Source: Sinorhizobium sp. A49 (GTDB lineage Bacteria; Pseudomonadota; Alphaproteobacteria; Rhizobiales; Rhizobiaceae). Taken from it: a stretch of DNA of 64,000 nucleotides. Where the stretch lies: positions 62,001 to 126,000 of the forward strand of contig NZ_MUNW01000049.1 of the NCBI RefSeq assembly GCF_002002725.1, in the 5' to 3' direction. A program made the position numbers and the translations under genes. Below are positions 1 to 9,198 of this stretch, in pieces (positions within the stretch are counted from its first letter, which is position 1; the number at the start of each line of letters is the position of its first letter). A model generated the notes under the pieces. It searched no databases. It was given only the letters and a program-made list of their open reading frames with translations, and was not told the origin of the DNA.

Positions 1-131
1 ATGCAAATGCGCTCTTCTTCGAGGAGACCGAAGGCGGCCATGGCGGGCGCGGTGACCGCCGGATACAGGCGGCGCAGACGGCGATGAAGTATGTCTTCCT
101 GGAGCGGGCGCTGAAGGGCGGGACAAAGTGA
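1..131 (+). CDS. Prolyl oligopeptidase family protein, C-terminal fragment
   Basis: Only the last 42 codons lie in the window; the 5' part is off the left edge. The reading frame starts at base 3 and ends in TGA. The peptide carries ETEGGHGGRGD, which matches the catalytic-histidine region that closes the C-terminal alpha/beta-hydrolase domain of S9 prolyl oligopeptidases, followed by the usual terminal helix (TAMKYVFLERAL). These enzymes cleave short proline-containing peptides in the cytoplasm or periplasm. The family call rests on this short tail alone, so the exact subfamily cannot be given. Confidence 0.6.
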   Translation, partial: ANALFFEETEGGHGGRGDRRIQAAQTAMKYVFLERALKGGTK

Positions 132-155
132 CCGCGCGTCAGCCAATGCCGGCTC

Positions 156-833
156 CTATCCGATGGCCGGGCGCTTCGACGCCCCGCCATGTCGCAGCGC
201 CTGGTGGCTGATGGCGACGAGATAGGTGGTCAGGAAAAGGATGCCGACGAGCTTAAAGGCCTCTTCGACGAAGGTGGCCCCGCCGACATGGATCGGCGCC
301 ATATCGGTGGCGAAGGACAGCCCCATCGACAGGACCGAACCGACAAGCAGCAGTCGTGGCGTTATTGCCCGAACGGCGTAGGCGCAGGAGCAGAGTGCAC
401 CCAGCAGGATCATGTGCGGTAGGAGAACCACTTCTTCCGGGATGCCCATGGTCGCGACGGCCTCATGCAGCATGAGGAAATCGTCGATACCCATCAGAGC
501 TGCGAAGAGCCCGCCGGCGAGCAATGTTCGCCTGAGAGGCGTGGCCCCCTCGACGAACGTTGCCGCGAAGGCCTGAAGTGCCGCGGTTGCGCCGACGATC
601 CAGAAGATGATCCCGATGTTGGAGACGATGCCGAAATAGCCGGGGTTGCGGGCGATCGCGTTCGGGTCGCGAACGAGATCGTAGTAATCGATCCCGAACA
701 CCCGGTCGGCAACCACCAGCGACGCAAGAATGGCGACAGAAACGAGGAGAACGGCGATGATCGTGCCGGCCTCCGAGCGATGCCACCGGCCGGCTGGGGC
801 CTTCGGCGAATGCGTCTGTGCCTTGGCACTCAT
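156..833 (-). CDS. Multi-spanning membrane protein of unknown function
   Basis: A 225-residue protein with about six hydrophobic segments: IIAVLLVSVAILASLVVA near the N terminus, IGIIFWIVGATAALQAFAA, a segment after a Thr-Pro-rich loop, a segment with MILLGALCSCAYAV, and a last one with GILFLTTYLVAI. The frame is open a little further upstream to a TTG, but the internal ATG at 833 has a GAGG Shine-Dalgarno about 10 bases before it and gives a normal N terminus. It is divergent from the secreted hydrolase at 1055. I recognise no catalytic motif or family. Confidence 0.75.
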   Translation of the reverse strand: MSAKAQTHSPKAPAGRWHRSEAGTIIAVLLVSVAILASLVVADRVFGIDYYDLVRDPNAIARNPGYFGIVSNIGIIFWIVGATAALQAFAATFVEGATPLRRTLLAGGLFAALMGIDDFLMLHEAVATMGIPEEVVLLPHMILLGALCSCAYAVRAITPRLLLVGSVLSMGLSFATDMAPIHVGGATFVEEAFKLVGILFLTTYLVAISHQALRHGGASKRPAIG

Positions 834-1054
834 GGCGTCTCGTCCTCGCGTTGTCGTAGCCAATCGGAACTGAACGCCCGCGACCCGGCCCTCTGTTTAT
901 GACAGTTTTGTGACGGTGCATGGGTTTAGCCATTCGCGCGGTAGGCGCGCCGGGCATTGCGGGAGGCTGCGCGAAAAAAATCAAGGGCGATGTCGGCGCG
1001 TGCGGCGTTCGCTCGTCTTACTGTCAGAACGCATGAAACCGTGAGGAAAGAGAT

Positions 1055-1918
1055 ATGTTTCGGACTGCCCTTATCGCCGCAACCTTCTTCATTGCAGGGC
1101 CCGCGCTTGCCGACAGCCAGCCGGTCGGCAAACGCGTCGAAGTCAACGGCATGACGATGTATTACGAAGTGTCCGGCGAAGGCGAGCCGCTGGTCGTGCT
1201 GCACGGTGCCTATATGAACATTCCGTCGATGGGCGCGATCATTCCCAAGCTCGCCGAGACCAACAAGGTCTATGCGATCGAGTTCCAGGGGCATGGGCGC
1301 ACGACCGACATCGATCGGCCGATCACCTATCCAAATCTCGCGGACGACGTGGCTGCCTTCATGGACGCCGTCGGCGTCAAGAAGGCGGACGTCTTCGGCT
1401 ATTCCATGGGGGCGGCTGCCGGACTGCAACTCGCCATCCGCCACCCCGACAAGGTCAACAAGCTGGCGGCAGCTTCTGTCGGCTACGACGCCGAGGGCTG
1501 GCAACCAGAGTTCAAGGCATTCATCCCGCAGATGACTGTCGAAATGTTCGCCGGCATGCCGTTTGCCGAGGACTATCGCAAGCTTGCAGCCAACCCGGAT
1601 GGTTTCCCGGCGCTCGTCGCCAAGCTGATCGCGCTCGAGAAGGAGCCGATGGCCTGGGAAAAGGATGTCAAGGCGATGAAGACTCCGGTGCTGGTGATTG
1701 CCGGCGATGCCGATGTCGCGACGCTTGAGCATACGGTCGCGATGTTCCGGTTGCTTGGGGGCGGCGGCATGGGAGACATGGGCAAGCCGCTTCCCGCCTC
1801 CCGCCTCGCCATCCTGCCGGCAACCTCGCACACGGCCGTCATCAACCAGCCGGAGTTGCTCGAGGCCCTGATCGTCCCTTTCTTCAAGGGCGAGACGCCG
1901 AAGGGCCTGTTCCAATAG
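1055..1918 (+). CDS. Secreted alpha/beta-hydrolase
   Basis: A 287-residue protein with a cleavable signal peptide (residues 1-19, ending PALAD), so periplasmic or exported. The mature part is a complete alpha/beta-hydrolase fold: the oxyanion strand VVLHGAY, the nucleophile elbow GYSMG with Ser117, a GDAD acid-loop region near residue 220, and a His in TSHTAV near residue 260. GAGGAAAGA precedes the ATG. Substrate is unknown; the family includes esterases, lipases and haloalkane-type hydrolases. A hairpin terminator lies between it and the convergent GMC oxidoreductase. Confidence 0.85.
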   Translation: MFRTALIAATFFIAGPALADSQPVGKRVEVNGMTMYYEVSGEGEPLVVLHGAYMNIPSMGAIIPKLAETNKVYAIEFQGHGRTTDIDRPITYPNLADDVAAFMDAVGVKKADVFGYSMGAAAGLQLAIRHPDKVNKLAAASVGYDAEGWQPEFKAFIPQMTVEMFAGMPFAEDYRKLAANPDGFPALVAKLIALEKEPMAWEKDVKAMKTPVLVIAGDADVATLEHTVAMFRLLGGGGMGDMGKPLPASRLAILPATSHTAVINQPELLEALIVPFFKGETPKGLFQ

Positions 1919-1926
1919 CAATTGCC

Positions 1927-1958
1927 GGTGCGCCTTGGCTTGTAAAGCGAGGCGCACC
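1927..1958. terminator. Bidirectional hairpin between convergent genes
   Basis: GGTGCGCCT and AGGCGCACC form a perfect 9-bp stem across a 14-base loop, placed between the stop codons of the hydrolase and the GMC oxidoreductase. There is no clear T-tract. Confidence 0.5.
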
Positions 1959-2000
1959 CGTCATGTGCCTAGTGCCGACCGCAGCCAGGGTGCGGCCTGT

Positions 2001-3695
2001 CTATGCCCGCTTCTGCGCGTCTGCGATAATCCAGCGAGCGGCTTTCTCCGCAATCATCATGGTCGGCGCGCTGGTGTTGCCGCTGGTAATGGTCGGCATC
2101 ACGCTGGCGTCGACGACGCGCAGTCCCTCGATGCCGCGAACCCTGAGACGGCTGTCGACAACCGCCATGGTGTCGTCCTTGTCGCCCATCCGGGCGGTGC
2201 CGACCGGATGAAAGATGGTGTTGGCGATATCGCCGGCCAGTTTCGCCAGTTCGTCATCGCTCTGGAATTCGACCCCGGGCTTCCATTCGACCGGCTCGTA
2301 TCGCGAAAGCGCCGACTGGCTGACAATCGACCGGATCTGCCGGATGCTGTCGGCGGCGATCTTGCGATCTTCGTCCGTGCTCAGATAGTTCGGGGCGATG
2401 GCCGGGGCATCGCCGCGATGGCGCGACCGGATCCGCACATGGCCGCGGCTCGTTGGATTGAGATTGCAGACGCTGGCGGTGAAGGCCGGAAAACTGTGCA
2501 GCGGCTCGCCGAAGGCGTCGAGGCTGAGCGGCTGCACGTGATATTCGAGGTTGGCGTGGGCGCGATCTGGGTCGGAGCGGGTAAAGGCGCCGAGCTGCGA
2601 CGGCGACATGCTCATCGGCCCACTGCGCTTCAGCACATATTCGAGCCCGATCCGGGCCTTGCCGACAAGATTGCTCGCCAGCGTGTTGAGCGTCTTGGCG
2701 TTTTTCACCTTGAAGACCGCGCGGATCTGCAGGTGGTCCTGCAGGTTCTCGCCAACGCCGGGGGCCTCCTGTTCGACGGAGATGCCCATGGCCTGCGAGA
2801 GCGCGGCCGGTCCGATGCCCGAGAGTTGCAGGATCTGCGGTGAGCCGATGGCGCCTGCCGAAAGAATGACCTCGGCGGTCGCTCGGACGGTCATCTTGTC
2901 GTTGCCACGGTAAAGCGAGACGCCCGAACAGCGCTTGACGCCATCGGCTGACGTTTCGATCATCAGCTTTTCGACTTCGGCCTCAGTCCAGATGACCAGA
3001 TTGCGTCGATGGCGCACTGGCCGCAGGAAGGCCTTGGAGGTATTCAGCCGCCAGCCCGATTTCTGGTTGACCTCGAAATAGCCGACCCCCTCGTTGTCGC
3101 CGCTGTTGAAGTCTGTCGATCGCGGGATGCCCGCCTCGACGGCGGCCTCGGCGAAGGATTCCAGGATGTCCCACCTCAACCGCTGTTTTTCGATGCGCCA
3201 CTCGCCGCCGCGGCCATGCATGTCGGAAAAGCGGCTGTTGTCGCCGGTTGCGGGATCGGCTCCACCGTCGAGCCGGTAGTGGTCCTCATGGGCCTTGAAG
3301 TCCTGAAGAGAATTCTCCCAGGACCATTCGCGGTCGTTGGTCTTCGCTGCCCAGCTCTCATAGTCGCGCGATTGCCCGCGCATGTAGATCATGCCGTTGA
3401 TCGAAGAGCAGCCGCCAAGCGTCTTGCCGCGCGGATAGCGCAGTGATCGACCGTTCAATCCCGCTTCCGGTTCGGTCTTGTAGAGCCAGTCGGTGCGCGG
3501 ATTGCCGATGCAATAGAGATAGCCGACCGGGATGTGGATCCAGGGATAGTTATCGCGCCGGCCCGCCTCGATCAGCAGCACCCGTTTGTCTGGGTCGCGG
3601 CTGAGGCGGTTGGCAAGCAGGCAGCCGGCCGAGCCGGCGCCGACGACCACATAGTCGAAAACGGCGGCGTCAGCAGTCGATGTGTCGGTTTTCAT
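2001..3695 (-). CDS. GMC-family oxidoreductase (choline dehydrogenase-like)
   Basis: A 564-residue FAD-dependent alcohol dehydrogenase/oxidase. The N terminus has the Rossmann motif VVVGAGSAGC (residues 16-25) followed by the GMC signature region with GGCSSINGMIYMRG; the C terminus has the catalytic-His segment IFHPVGTARMGD and the closing FAD motif GNTSAPTMMIAEKA. Length and motif order match choline dehydrogenase (BetA) and related GMC enzymes that oxidise primary alcohols. The ATG at 3695 has GGGAAG 8 bases upstream and is preferred over a GTG 9 bases earlier. A LysR regulator is divergent; no betaine-aldehyde dehydrogenase is nearby, so a choline substrate is not assured. Confidence 0.85.
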   Translation of the reverse strand: MKTDTSTADAAVFDYVVVGAGSAGCLLANRLSRDPDKRVLLIEAGRRDNYPWIHIPVGYLYCIGNPRTDWLYKTEPEAGLNGRSLRYPRGKTLGGCSSINGMIYMRGQSRDYESWAAKTNDREWSWENSLQDFKAHEDHYRLDGGADPATGDNSRFSDMHGRGGEWRIEKQRLRWDILESFAEAAVEAGIPRSTDFNSGDNEGVGYFEVNQKSGWRLNTSKAFLRPVRHRRNLVIWTEAEVEKLMIETSADGVKRCSGVSLYRGNDKMTVRATAEVILSAGAIGSPQILQLSGIGPAALSQAMGISVEQEAPGVGENLQDHLQIRAVFKVKNAKTLNTLASNLVGKARIGLEYVLKRSGPMSMSPSQLGAFTRSDPDRAHANLEYHVQPLSLDAFGEPLHSFPAFTASVCNLNPTSRGHVRIRSRHRGDAPAIAPNYLSTDEDRKIAADSIRQIRSIVSQSALSRYEPVEWKPGVEFQSDDELAKLAGDIANTIFHPVGTARMGDKDDTMAVVDSRLRVRGIEGLRVVDASVMPTITSGNTSAPTMMIAEKAARWIIADAQKRA

Positions 3696-3853
3696 CGCAA
3701 GCACTTCCCAATTCGGCGAAAGGGGATGAACGAGTCGCGGCTTGCACCGTACCGCGGACCAAGATCACCCTACCTTTATAACGTCCATCAGCGATCGCGG
3801 CATTGCGATCCTCCCAAGGATGAGTAAACGGCTACCGCATGCCGAAATCCAAT

Positions 3854-3876
3854 GATAAATAGAGCTCAGTATTATA
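3854..3876. promoter_or_regulatory. AT-rich imperfect inverted repeat, possible LysR box
   Basis: In the divergent gap between the GMC and LysR genes, an AT-rich segment has ATAAATA and TATTAT arms around GAGCTC, close to the T-N11-A arrangement LysR proteins use. It lies just before the ribosome binding site of the regulator gene, as expected for autoregulation. Weak evidence. Confidence 0.25.
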
Positions 3877-3888
3877 AGGAAAGTTTAT

Positions 3889-4836
3889 ATGGCTGATCAT
3901 CTGGATCTGCGATTGTTAAGGGCTTTCGTCACCGTGGCGCGGGAAGGCAACGTCACGCGGGCATCCGAGCTTTTGCATCTGACCCAGCCGGCTGTCAGCC
4001 TGCAGGTAAAGCGCCTGTCGCAGGAGCTCGGCCTCACGCTGTTTCATCGAACAGCCAGTGGGCTTGAACTGACCCGCGACGGTGCGCTTCTTGCGGCCAA
4101 GGGCGAACAGGTGCTGGCTTCGGTGACCGAGTTCCGGCAGACGGCCATGCATCTGACGGCACGGCTTCGCGGCACGCTGCGGATCGGCACGATCATCGAC
4201 CCGGAATTTACCCGGCTCGGCGCCTTCCTCCAGGCTCTGGTCGAAAGCGGACCGGGCATCGAAACCACGCTGCGCCAGGGCATGAGCGGCGAAGTCGCCA
4301 TCGGTTTGAAGCGCAATGAACTCGATGTCGGCTTTTTTCTCGGCGATCTCGATGACTTCGGCACGAGCACAGATGCTTTGGCCCGCGAGCCCGATGCGCA
4401 GTTTTTCGTCAAGCCGCTGTCGCGGCTGACCTACCGTGTCGTCGCACCACCGGCCTTTGCCGGCATCGTTGCGGACAAGGACTGGAGCGAGCTTGCGGCC
4501 TTGCCCTGGATCGGAACGCCGCCGGCTTCGGTTCACCACCGGCTGCTTGCTAGAAAGCTCGGTGACCTGAACCTCAAGCAGAATGTTGTCGCTCTCGTCG
4601 ATCAGGAAACATCGATGCTGGCGATGGTGCGCACCGGGCTCGGGCTCAGCCTTTGTCGGGAGTCGATCGCGCTTGGCGAGCAACAGGCAAACGGGCTTGT
4701 CATTGCCGACAGGGTCAAGCTCGAAACCACGCTCGGCTTTGTCTGCCTTCGGCCCCGGCGCACCGATCCCAACGTCGCGCTGGCGTTTGACGTCATCGAC
4801 CGGATATGGCGCACGGACCGCAGAGACACCGCCTGA
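3889..4836 (+). CDS. LysR-family transcriptional regulator
   Basis: A 315-residue regulator. The winged-helix domain (residues 1-65) reads LRAFVTVAREGNVTRASELLHLTQPAVSLQVKRL in pattern, the classic LysR recognition helix, followed by a linker helix and a periplasmic-binding-protein-like effector domain (about 92-300). It is divergent from the GMC oxidoreductase, the usual layout for a LysR gene and its target. AAGGA precedes the ATG. The inducer is unknown. Confidence 0.88.
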   Translation: MADHLDLRLLRAFVTVAREGNVTRASELLHLTQPAVSLQVKRLSQELGLTLFHRTASGLELTRDGALLAAKGEQVLASVTEFRQTAMHLTARLRGTLRIGTIIDPEFTRLGAFLQALVESGPGIETTLRQGMSGEVAIGLKRNELDVGFFLGDLDDFGTSTDALAREPDAQFFVKPLSRLTYRVVAPPAFAGIVADKDWSELAALPWIGTPPASVHHRLLARKLGDLNLKQNVVALVDQETSMLAMVRTGLGLSLCRESIALGEQQANGLVIADRVKLETTLGFVCLRPRRTDPNVALAFDVIDRIWRTDRRDTA

Positions 4837-4857
4837 CGATCGTCGTCGCGATTACAC

Positions 4858-4898
4858 ATCCGCCTGCACCGGGCGTTTGCAGCCCAGTGCAGGCGGAT
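4858..4898. terminator. Bidirectional terminator hairpin
   Basis: ATCCGCCTGCAC and GTGCAGGCGGAT form a perfect 12-bp stem, extended inside by GGGC/GCCC, between the convergent LysR and PRC-barrel genes. Confidence 0.6.
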
Positions 4899-4930
4899 AC
4901 TCAGTCAGCTATGGGGCTGGCTTTGCCGAC

Positions 4931-5377
4931 TTACTTCTTCAGTTTGGAGTAGTCGAGTTTCGGCGCCTTCGTCAGGTCGTCCTTGGTGGTGTCGACATAG
5001 GCCTTCCAGGTACCGTCTTCTTCGGCAAGGGCGATCGACGCGGGGTCAAGAACGACGTAGCTTTCGCCGACGCCAAGAAAGCCGCCGACGCTTGCAACAA
5101 TTCCGATCACCGACTTTCCGCCGCCGATGACGACGTCGGAGATCTCGCCGATCGTTTCGTCGTTCTTGTTGTAGAGATCAACGCCGATCAGCTTCGACAC
5201 GACCAGATCGCTGTCCTGGATGTTAACGTATTTCAGCGGCATCGTCGCGGCCTTGCCCATGGTCAGGCCCGGGCCGGCCAACGTTGCGTCGGCGCCCGTT
5301 GCGGCGGCTTCCTGTGCCAGGGCTGCCGACGCAGACAGGGAGAAAACGGTCGCGGCAACGATGGGAAACAACTTCAT
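4931..5377 (-). CDS. Exported PRC-barrel domain protein
   Basis: A 148-residue protein with a signal peptide (MKLFPIVAATVFSLSASAALAQ) and a PRC-barrel-like domain (DLYNKNDETIGEISDVVIGG, then VGGFLGVGESYVVL). The ATG at 5377 is chosen because AGGAG sits directly upstream, inside a longer reading of the frame. PRC-barrel proteins of this exported type are common in rhizobia, often in stress regulons, and their biochemical role is poorly known. An EcfG-like promoter stands about 50 bases upstream, so induction by the general stress response is expected. Confidence 0.82.
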   Translation of the reverse strand: MKLFPIVAATVFSLSASAALAQEAAATGADATLAGPGLTMGKAATMPLKYVNIQDSDLVVSKLIGVDLYNKNDETIGEISDVVIGGGKSVIGIVASVGGFLGVGESYVVLDPASIALAEEDGTWKAYVDTTKDDLTKAPKLDYSKLKK

Positions 5378-5426
5378 ATGAAACTCCTGCATGATACCGG
5401 CAGTTGATCTGCCGTGACAGATCGAT

Positions 5427-5451
5427 AACGGCGCTCGGTGCGAAGTGTTCC
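5427..5451 (-). promoter_or_regulatory. EcfG-type general stress promoter
   Basis: Read on the minus strand: GGAAC, 16 bases, CGTT. This matches the alphaproteobacterial EcfG/RpoE2 consensus exactly. It lies 50-75 bases upstream of the PRC-barrel start codon. Confidence 0.7.
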
Positions 5452-5704
5452 GCTACCCGTTTGAAAAATATCGACTTTCGTCCGAGCTGTTTTCATAGGG
5501 GGTATTCTGACGATCACTATTTGGCCGGGAATGCCGGCTTTCGATCGTGGTTCGAAATATCGCGCGGCGGCCTTGAACTTCGACCGAAAACGGACATTTA
5601 ACGTAGCTTCTTGCCCGCAAGGCCCTTCGGGCCAACCACCGCTTTCATGCCCCGTTGCACTCTCAACTGCCTGCAGACCCTGTCGCGGCGATACGAAATG
5701 AACC

Positions 5705-8700
5705 ATGGACACCACGCTCACGCCGCCGCTTGTTTTCGTCAGTTCCGATAATGTGATTTCCGGCTGGAGCGAGGGGGCCGAGCGGTTGCTCGGCTGGTCG
5801 CGCGACGATGTGGTCGGGCGACCGCTGTCGGCGATCTTCGATGAGCGTGGCTTCTTCATAGGCTCGACCGGCCCCCAGGATCTCGATGCCGAGAAAGTGC
5901 CGTCTCCGGATGGCGGCTCCGTATGGGCGCTGAGAGGCAACGGCCGGCAACTGCTGGAGGAGCAGCTCGAGCTGACCTTTGCCAACGCCGATGTCATCGG
6001 CGCCTGGGATTGGGACATTGCCGCCGACCGCGTGGTTGCCGACACGCGCTTCGCGCAGGCGTTTGGCGTGAATCCCGAGAGCGCCAGAGAAGGCCTGCCG
6101 CTTGCGCACTTTGCCGCCGGCATCCATCCGGACGATCGGGCTCGGGTGACCCGGGAGATCGAGGATGCGGTTGCCGGCGGTCCTGCGTTCAACAGTGAAT
6201 ACCGCATCCTTCGGTCCGATGGATCGCTGTCCCATGTCCTTGCGCGAGGGCGCCTTGTGCAAGCCAAGGGACACCGGCCGGCGCGTTTCCCCGGCGTCCT
6301 GTTCGACATCACCGCTCGCAGATTGGCCGAAAGCGATGCCCATGCGAACCGCCAGCGCTATCGATCGCTGTTCGAAATGCTGCCCGACGGATTTTGTGTC
6401 ATCAAGATGATCTGGGATGCGGATGGGGTGCCGGTCGACTACGAATTCCTTGAGGTCAATTCCGCGTTCGAGAATCACACGGGCATCACCTCGGCCGTCG
6501 GCAAGCGCGTCCGTCGCGATATCGCCGCCGGTCATGAACAGTACTGGTTCGATATTTATGGCAAAGTGGCCCGCACCGGTGAGCCGGTAAGCTTCGAGAA
6601 CTCCGCCGAGGCGCTTGGCCGGTGGTATCAGGTCCAGGCCTTTCCGATCGACGGGGTCGGATCAGAACATGTTGCCGTTCTCTTCAGCGACGTCACCGAC
6701 CGCCGGCGCACCGAACTGGCGCTGAAGGCAAGCGAGGCGGAATTCAGAACACTATCGCAATCGATGCTCAACCATGTCTGGACGGCAAGGCCGGATGGTC
6801 AGCTCGACTGGTTCAACGATCGCGTGCTCGCGTTCAGCGGCAAGAGCGCTGGGGAACTCGTGGGCAACGGCTGGGCATCGATCGTGCATCCGGGCGATCT
6901 GGAAAAGGCGGCGGCAACGTGGTCGGCGGCGTTGGCGGAAAATGAGGTCTACCAGACCGAGTTTCGCATTCGCAGGGCTGACGGCCGTTATCGCTGGCAT
7001 CTGGTCAGGGCCGTTCCGGTCAAGGGAGAATGCGGCGACGTGTGGCGCTGGGTCGGCACGAACACCGACATCGACCACGCCAAGAAGAACGAGGCGGCTC
7101 TGGCGGATCTGAACGCGACGCTCGAAGAGCGGATCGCAGAGCGCAGCGAGCAGCTGCTCCTGTCGCAAAAGGCGTTGCAACAATCGCAGAAGATGGAGAC
7201 CATCGGCAAGCTGACGGGCGGGGTGGCGCACGACTTCAACAACCTGCTGCAGGTGGTTGCCGGAAATCTTCAGCTCCTATCGAGGGACGTCTCTGGCAAC
7301 GAGCGCGCAGCAAGCCGGGTCGACAATGCCCTCGCGGGTGTCGCGCGTGGGGCAAAGCTTGCGAGCCAGCTGCTGGCCTTCGGCCGTCGCCAAGCGCTCG
7401 AACCGAAGGTCATCAATGTCGGCCGGTTCGTCAAGGGCATGGACGACCTCCTGCGCCGCTCGATCGGCGAGGGCGTCGATATCGAGGTGATCGTTGCCGG
7501 TGGGCTCTGGAATACGCTCGCGGATCCCACGCAGGTGGAAAACGCCCTGCTCAACCTGGCGATCAACGCGCGCGACGCCATGGATGGCGCCGGAAAGCTG
7601 ACCATCGAAGTCGGCAATGCCTTCCTCGACGATCACTACGCCGCAACGCACGCCGATGTCAGCGCCGGTCAATATGTCATTCTGGCGGTATCGGACACCG
7701 GGTCTGGCATGTCGCCCGACATCCTTGAGCAGGTCTTCGAACCGTTCTTCTCCACCAAGCCGGAAGGCAAGGGCACTGGTCTCGGGCTCTCCATGGTCTA
7801 TGGCTTTGCCAAGCAGTCCAACGGCCACGTGAAGATCTACAGCGAAGAAGGCCACGGGACGACGGTCAAGCTGTACCTGCCGAGGGAGATTGCCGAGGAA
7901 GAGCGCGAAACGGCCGTCCATACCGCCGGTGCTGCCGTCGGCGGAACGGAAACCGTGCTGGTGGTGGAGGACGACGACGAAGTCCGCAACACCGTGGTCG
8001 AGACGCTCGGCGATCTTGGCTACCGCGTGCTGACGGCGCGCGACGCGCAGAGCGGATTGTCGGTGGTGGAAAGCGGTGTCGCCATCGATGTGCTCTTTAC
8101 CGACGTGGTGATGCCGGGAACACTGAAAAGCCCTGAAATGGCAAAGCTCGCCAAGGCGCGCCTTCCAAATCTCGTGGTGTTGTTTACCTCGGGCTATACC
8201 GAGAATTCGATCGTGCACGGCGGAAAGCTCGACCATGGCGTCGAGCTTTTGTCGAAGCCCTATACCCGTGAGGCGCTGGATCGTCGCATTCGGCACCTGC
8301 TGGCCAACCGCCGTCAGGCGACGCAGCGCGAGCCGGGTGCGGCCACAAATACGGCCACTCCGGCAGAGGAGCGCGCGCCGCTGAAGCTTCTTCTCGTCGA
8401 GGACGACTTTCTCATTCGCATGAACACGGCGGAGGTGCTGCGTGACCTCGGCCACGACGTGATTGAAGCAGGGACTGCAGCGCAGGCGATTTCGGCGGCA
8501 GAAGCGACCAGCATCGACATCCTGCTGACCGATATCGGCCTTCCGGATATGCAGGGCGGCGATCTGGCCGTGGCGGTGCGCGAGATCCGTCCCGGCATTG
8601 GCATCGTCTTTGCCACGGGCGAGACGTCGGTGCCACCGGGTGCGGACCCGTCCGCCGTGCTCCTGGTAAAGCCCTACACTGAGCGAAGCCTGAAACTGGC

Positions 8701-8740
8701 GATAGACAGCGCCAGCGAGCGCGAGGCCGGCGGAGCTTGA
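5705..8740 (+). CDS. Soluble hybrid histidine kinase: PAS domains, HisKA/HATPase, two receiver domains
   Basis: A 1011-residue signalling protein without membrane segments, so cytoplasmic. Order: a short PAS-like N terminus (about 8-50), a PAS_3 domain with IHPDDRARV (95-205), a third PAS (220-340), a PAS_3 with VHPGDLEKA (346-460), then HisKA with the H box GGVAHDFNNLL (His509), N box NLAINARDAM, G1 DTGSGM and G2 GTGLGLSM. Two receiver domains follow, with phospho-acceptor aspartates at about Asp800 (FTDVVMPG) and Asp943 (LTDIGLPD). No DNA-binding output is attached and no response regulator is adjacent, so phosphotransfer to a distant partner is likely. The signal is unknown. Confidence 0.9.
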   Translation: MDTTLTPPLVFVSSDNVISGWSEGAERLLGWSRDDVVGRPLSAIFDERGFFIGSTGPQDLDAEKVPSPDGGSVWALRGNGRQLLEEQLELTFANADVIGAWDWDIAADRVVADTRFAQAFGVNPESAREGLPLAHFAAGIHPDDRARVTREIEDAVAGGPAFNSEYRILRSDGSLSHVLARGRLVQAKGHRPARFPGVLFDITARRLAESDAHANRQRYRSLFEMLPDGFCVIKMIWDADGVPVDYEFLEVNSAFENHTGITSAVGKRVRRDIAAGHEQYWFDIYGKVARTGEPVSFENSAEALGRWYQVQAFPIDGVGSEHVAVLFSDVTDRRRTELALKASEAEFRTLSQSMLNHVWTARPDGQLDWFNDRVLAFSGKSAGELVGNGWASIVHPGDLEKAAATWSAALAENEVYQTEFRIRRADGRYRWHLVRAVPVKGECGDVWRWVGTNTDIDHAKKNEAALADLNATLEERIAERSEQLLLSQKALQQSQKMETIGKLTGGVAHDFNNLLQVVAGNLQLLSRDVSGNERAASRVDNALAGVARGAKLASQLLAFGRRQALEPKVINVGRFVKGMDDLLRRSIGEGVDIEVIVAGGLWNTLADPTQVENALLNLAINARDAMDGAGKLTIEVGNAFLDDHYAATHADVSAGQYVILAVSDTGSGMSPDILEQVFEPFFSTKPEGKGTGLGLSMVYGFAKQSNGHVKIYSEEGHGTTVKLYLPREIAEEERETAVHTAGAAVGGTETVLVVEDDDEVRNTVVETLGDLGYRVLTARDAQSGLSVVESGVAIDVLFTDVVMPGTLKSPEMAKLAKARLPNLVVLFTSGYTENSIVHGGKLDHGVELLSKPYTREALDRRIRHLLANRRQATQREPGAATNTATPAEERAPLKLLLVEDDFLIRMNTAEVLRDLGHDVIEAGTAAQAISAAEATSIDILLTDIGLPDMQGGDLAVAVREIRPGIGIVFATGETSVPPGADPSAVLLVKPYTERSLKLAIDSASEREAGGA

Positions 8741-8922
8741 TCCTGATCTCATGGCTTTTGCAGTGCCCAGGGGAACAATGATCCATGCGCGGCTTGCAGG
8801 GGTGGGCTGACGTCTTGGCGCTACTGTGCGCGAGGGCTGTCGACTATATTCCCCTCATCGAAGCGAACGAAGCGCCAAGGACTGGCAGCTAGGCTTCGAA
8901 AGCCCAAGGAAAGGGGATCATC

Positions 8923-9069
8923 ATGAACGTAGCACGCTCTTTCAACAACTGGCTCAAGTACCGGCAGACGGTCTCCGAACTGGGCCGCATGTCCACGCGC
9001 GAATTGCGCGACCTCGGCATCGACCGCTCGGACATTCCGGCGATCGCACGGACTGCCTACGGCCGCTAA
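8923..9069 (+). CDS. DUF1127 small protein
   Basis: A 48-residue protein: a basic amphipathic helix (NVARSFNNWLKYRQ) and the conserved second helix (MSTRELRDLGIDRSDIPAI) ending in YGR, the hallmark of DUF1127 (YjiS-like) proteins. AAGGGG precedes the ATG and a strong terminator follows, so it is a single-gene transcript. Short arginine-rich DUF1127 proteins in alphaproteobacteria have been linked to phosphate and carbon metabolism and to RNA turnover; which applies here cannot be told. Confidence 0.88.
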   Translation: MNVARSFNNWLKYRQTVSELGRMSTRELRDLGIDRSDIPAIARTAYGR

Positions 9070-9099
9070 TCGCGCCTGAGACCACTGATCAATTCATGA

Positions 9100-9136
9100 A
9101 GCGCCTGCTCGGCAACGAGCGGGCGCTTTTGTTTTG
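9100..9136 (+). terminator. Rho-independent terminator of the DUF1127 gene
   Basis: AGCGCCTGCTCG pairs with CGAGCGGGCGCT (one G-T wobble) around a GCAA tetraloop, followed by TTTTGTTTTG. A textbook intrinsic terminator. Confidence 0.85.
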
Positions 9137-9198
9137 TCCGTACATCTGCTGCGAAGCGAGGTCGACGGGTGGCTAAGCCGCGGCCGAAACCGACCGCG

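Noticed and set aside
926-1957. Minus-strand open frame covering the alpha/beta-hydrolase gene
   Set aside because: It is a shadow of the real gene; it has no Shine-Dalgarno, no signal and no family motif.
7277-8752. Long open frame antisense to the hybrid kinase gene
   Set aside because: High GC makes antisense frames long by chance. The protein is low-complexity and Arg/His-rich with no motif, while the plus-strand kinase is intact. The same applies to antisense frames at 24770-26353, 32485-34380, 43427-45568, 55334-57019 and 59567-61225.
8765-8790. Fourth EcfG promoter before the DUF1127 gene
   Set aside because: GGAAC is present, but the base run 16-17 positions later is CTTG, not CGTT.
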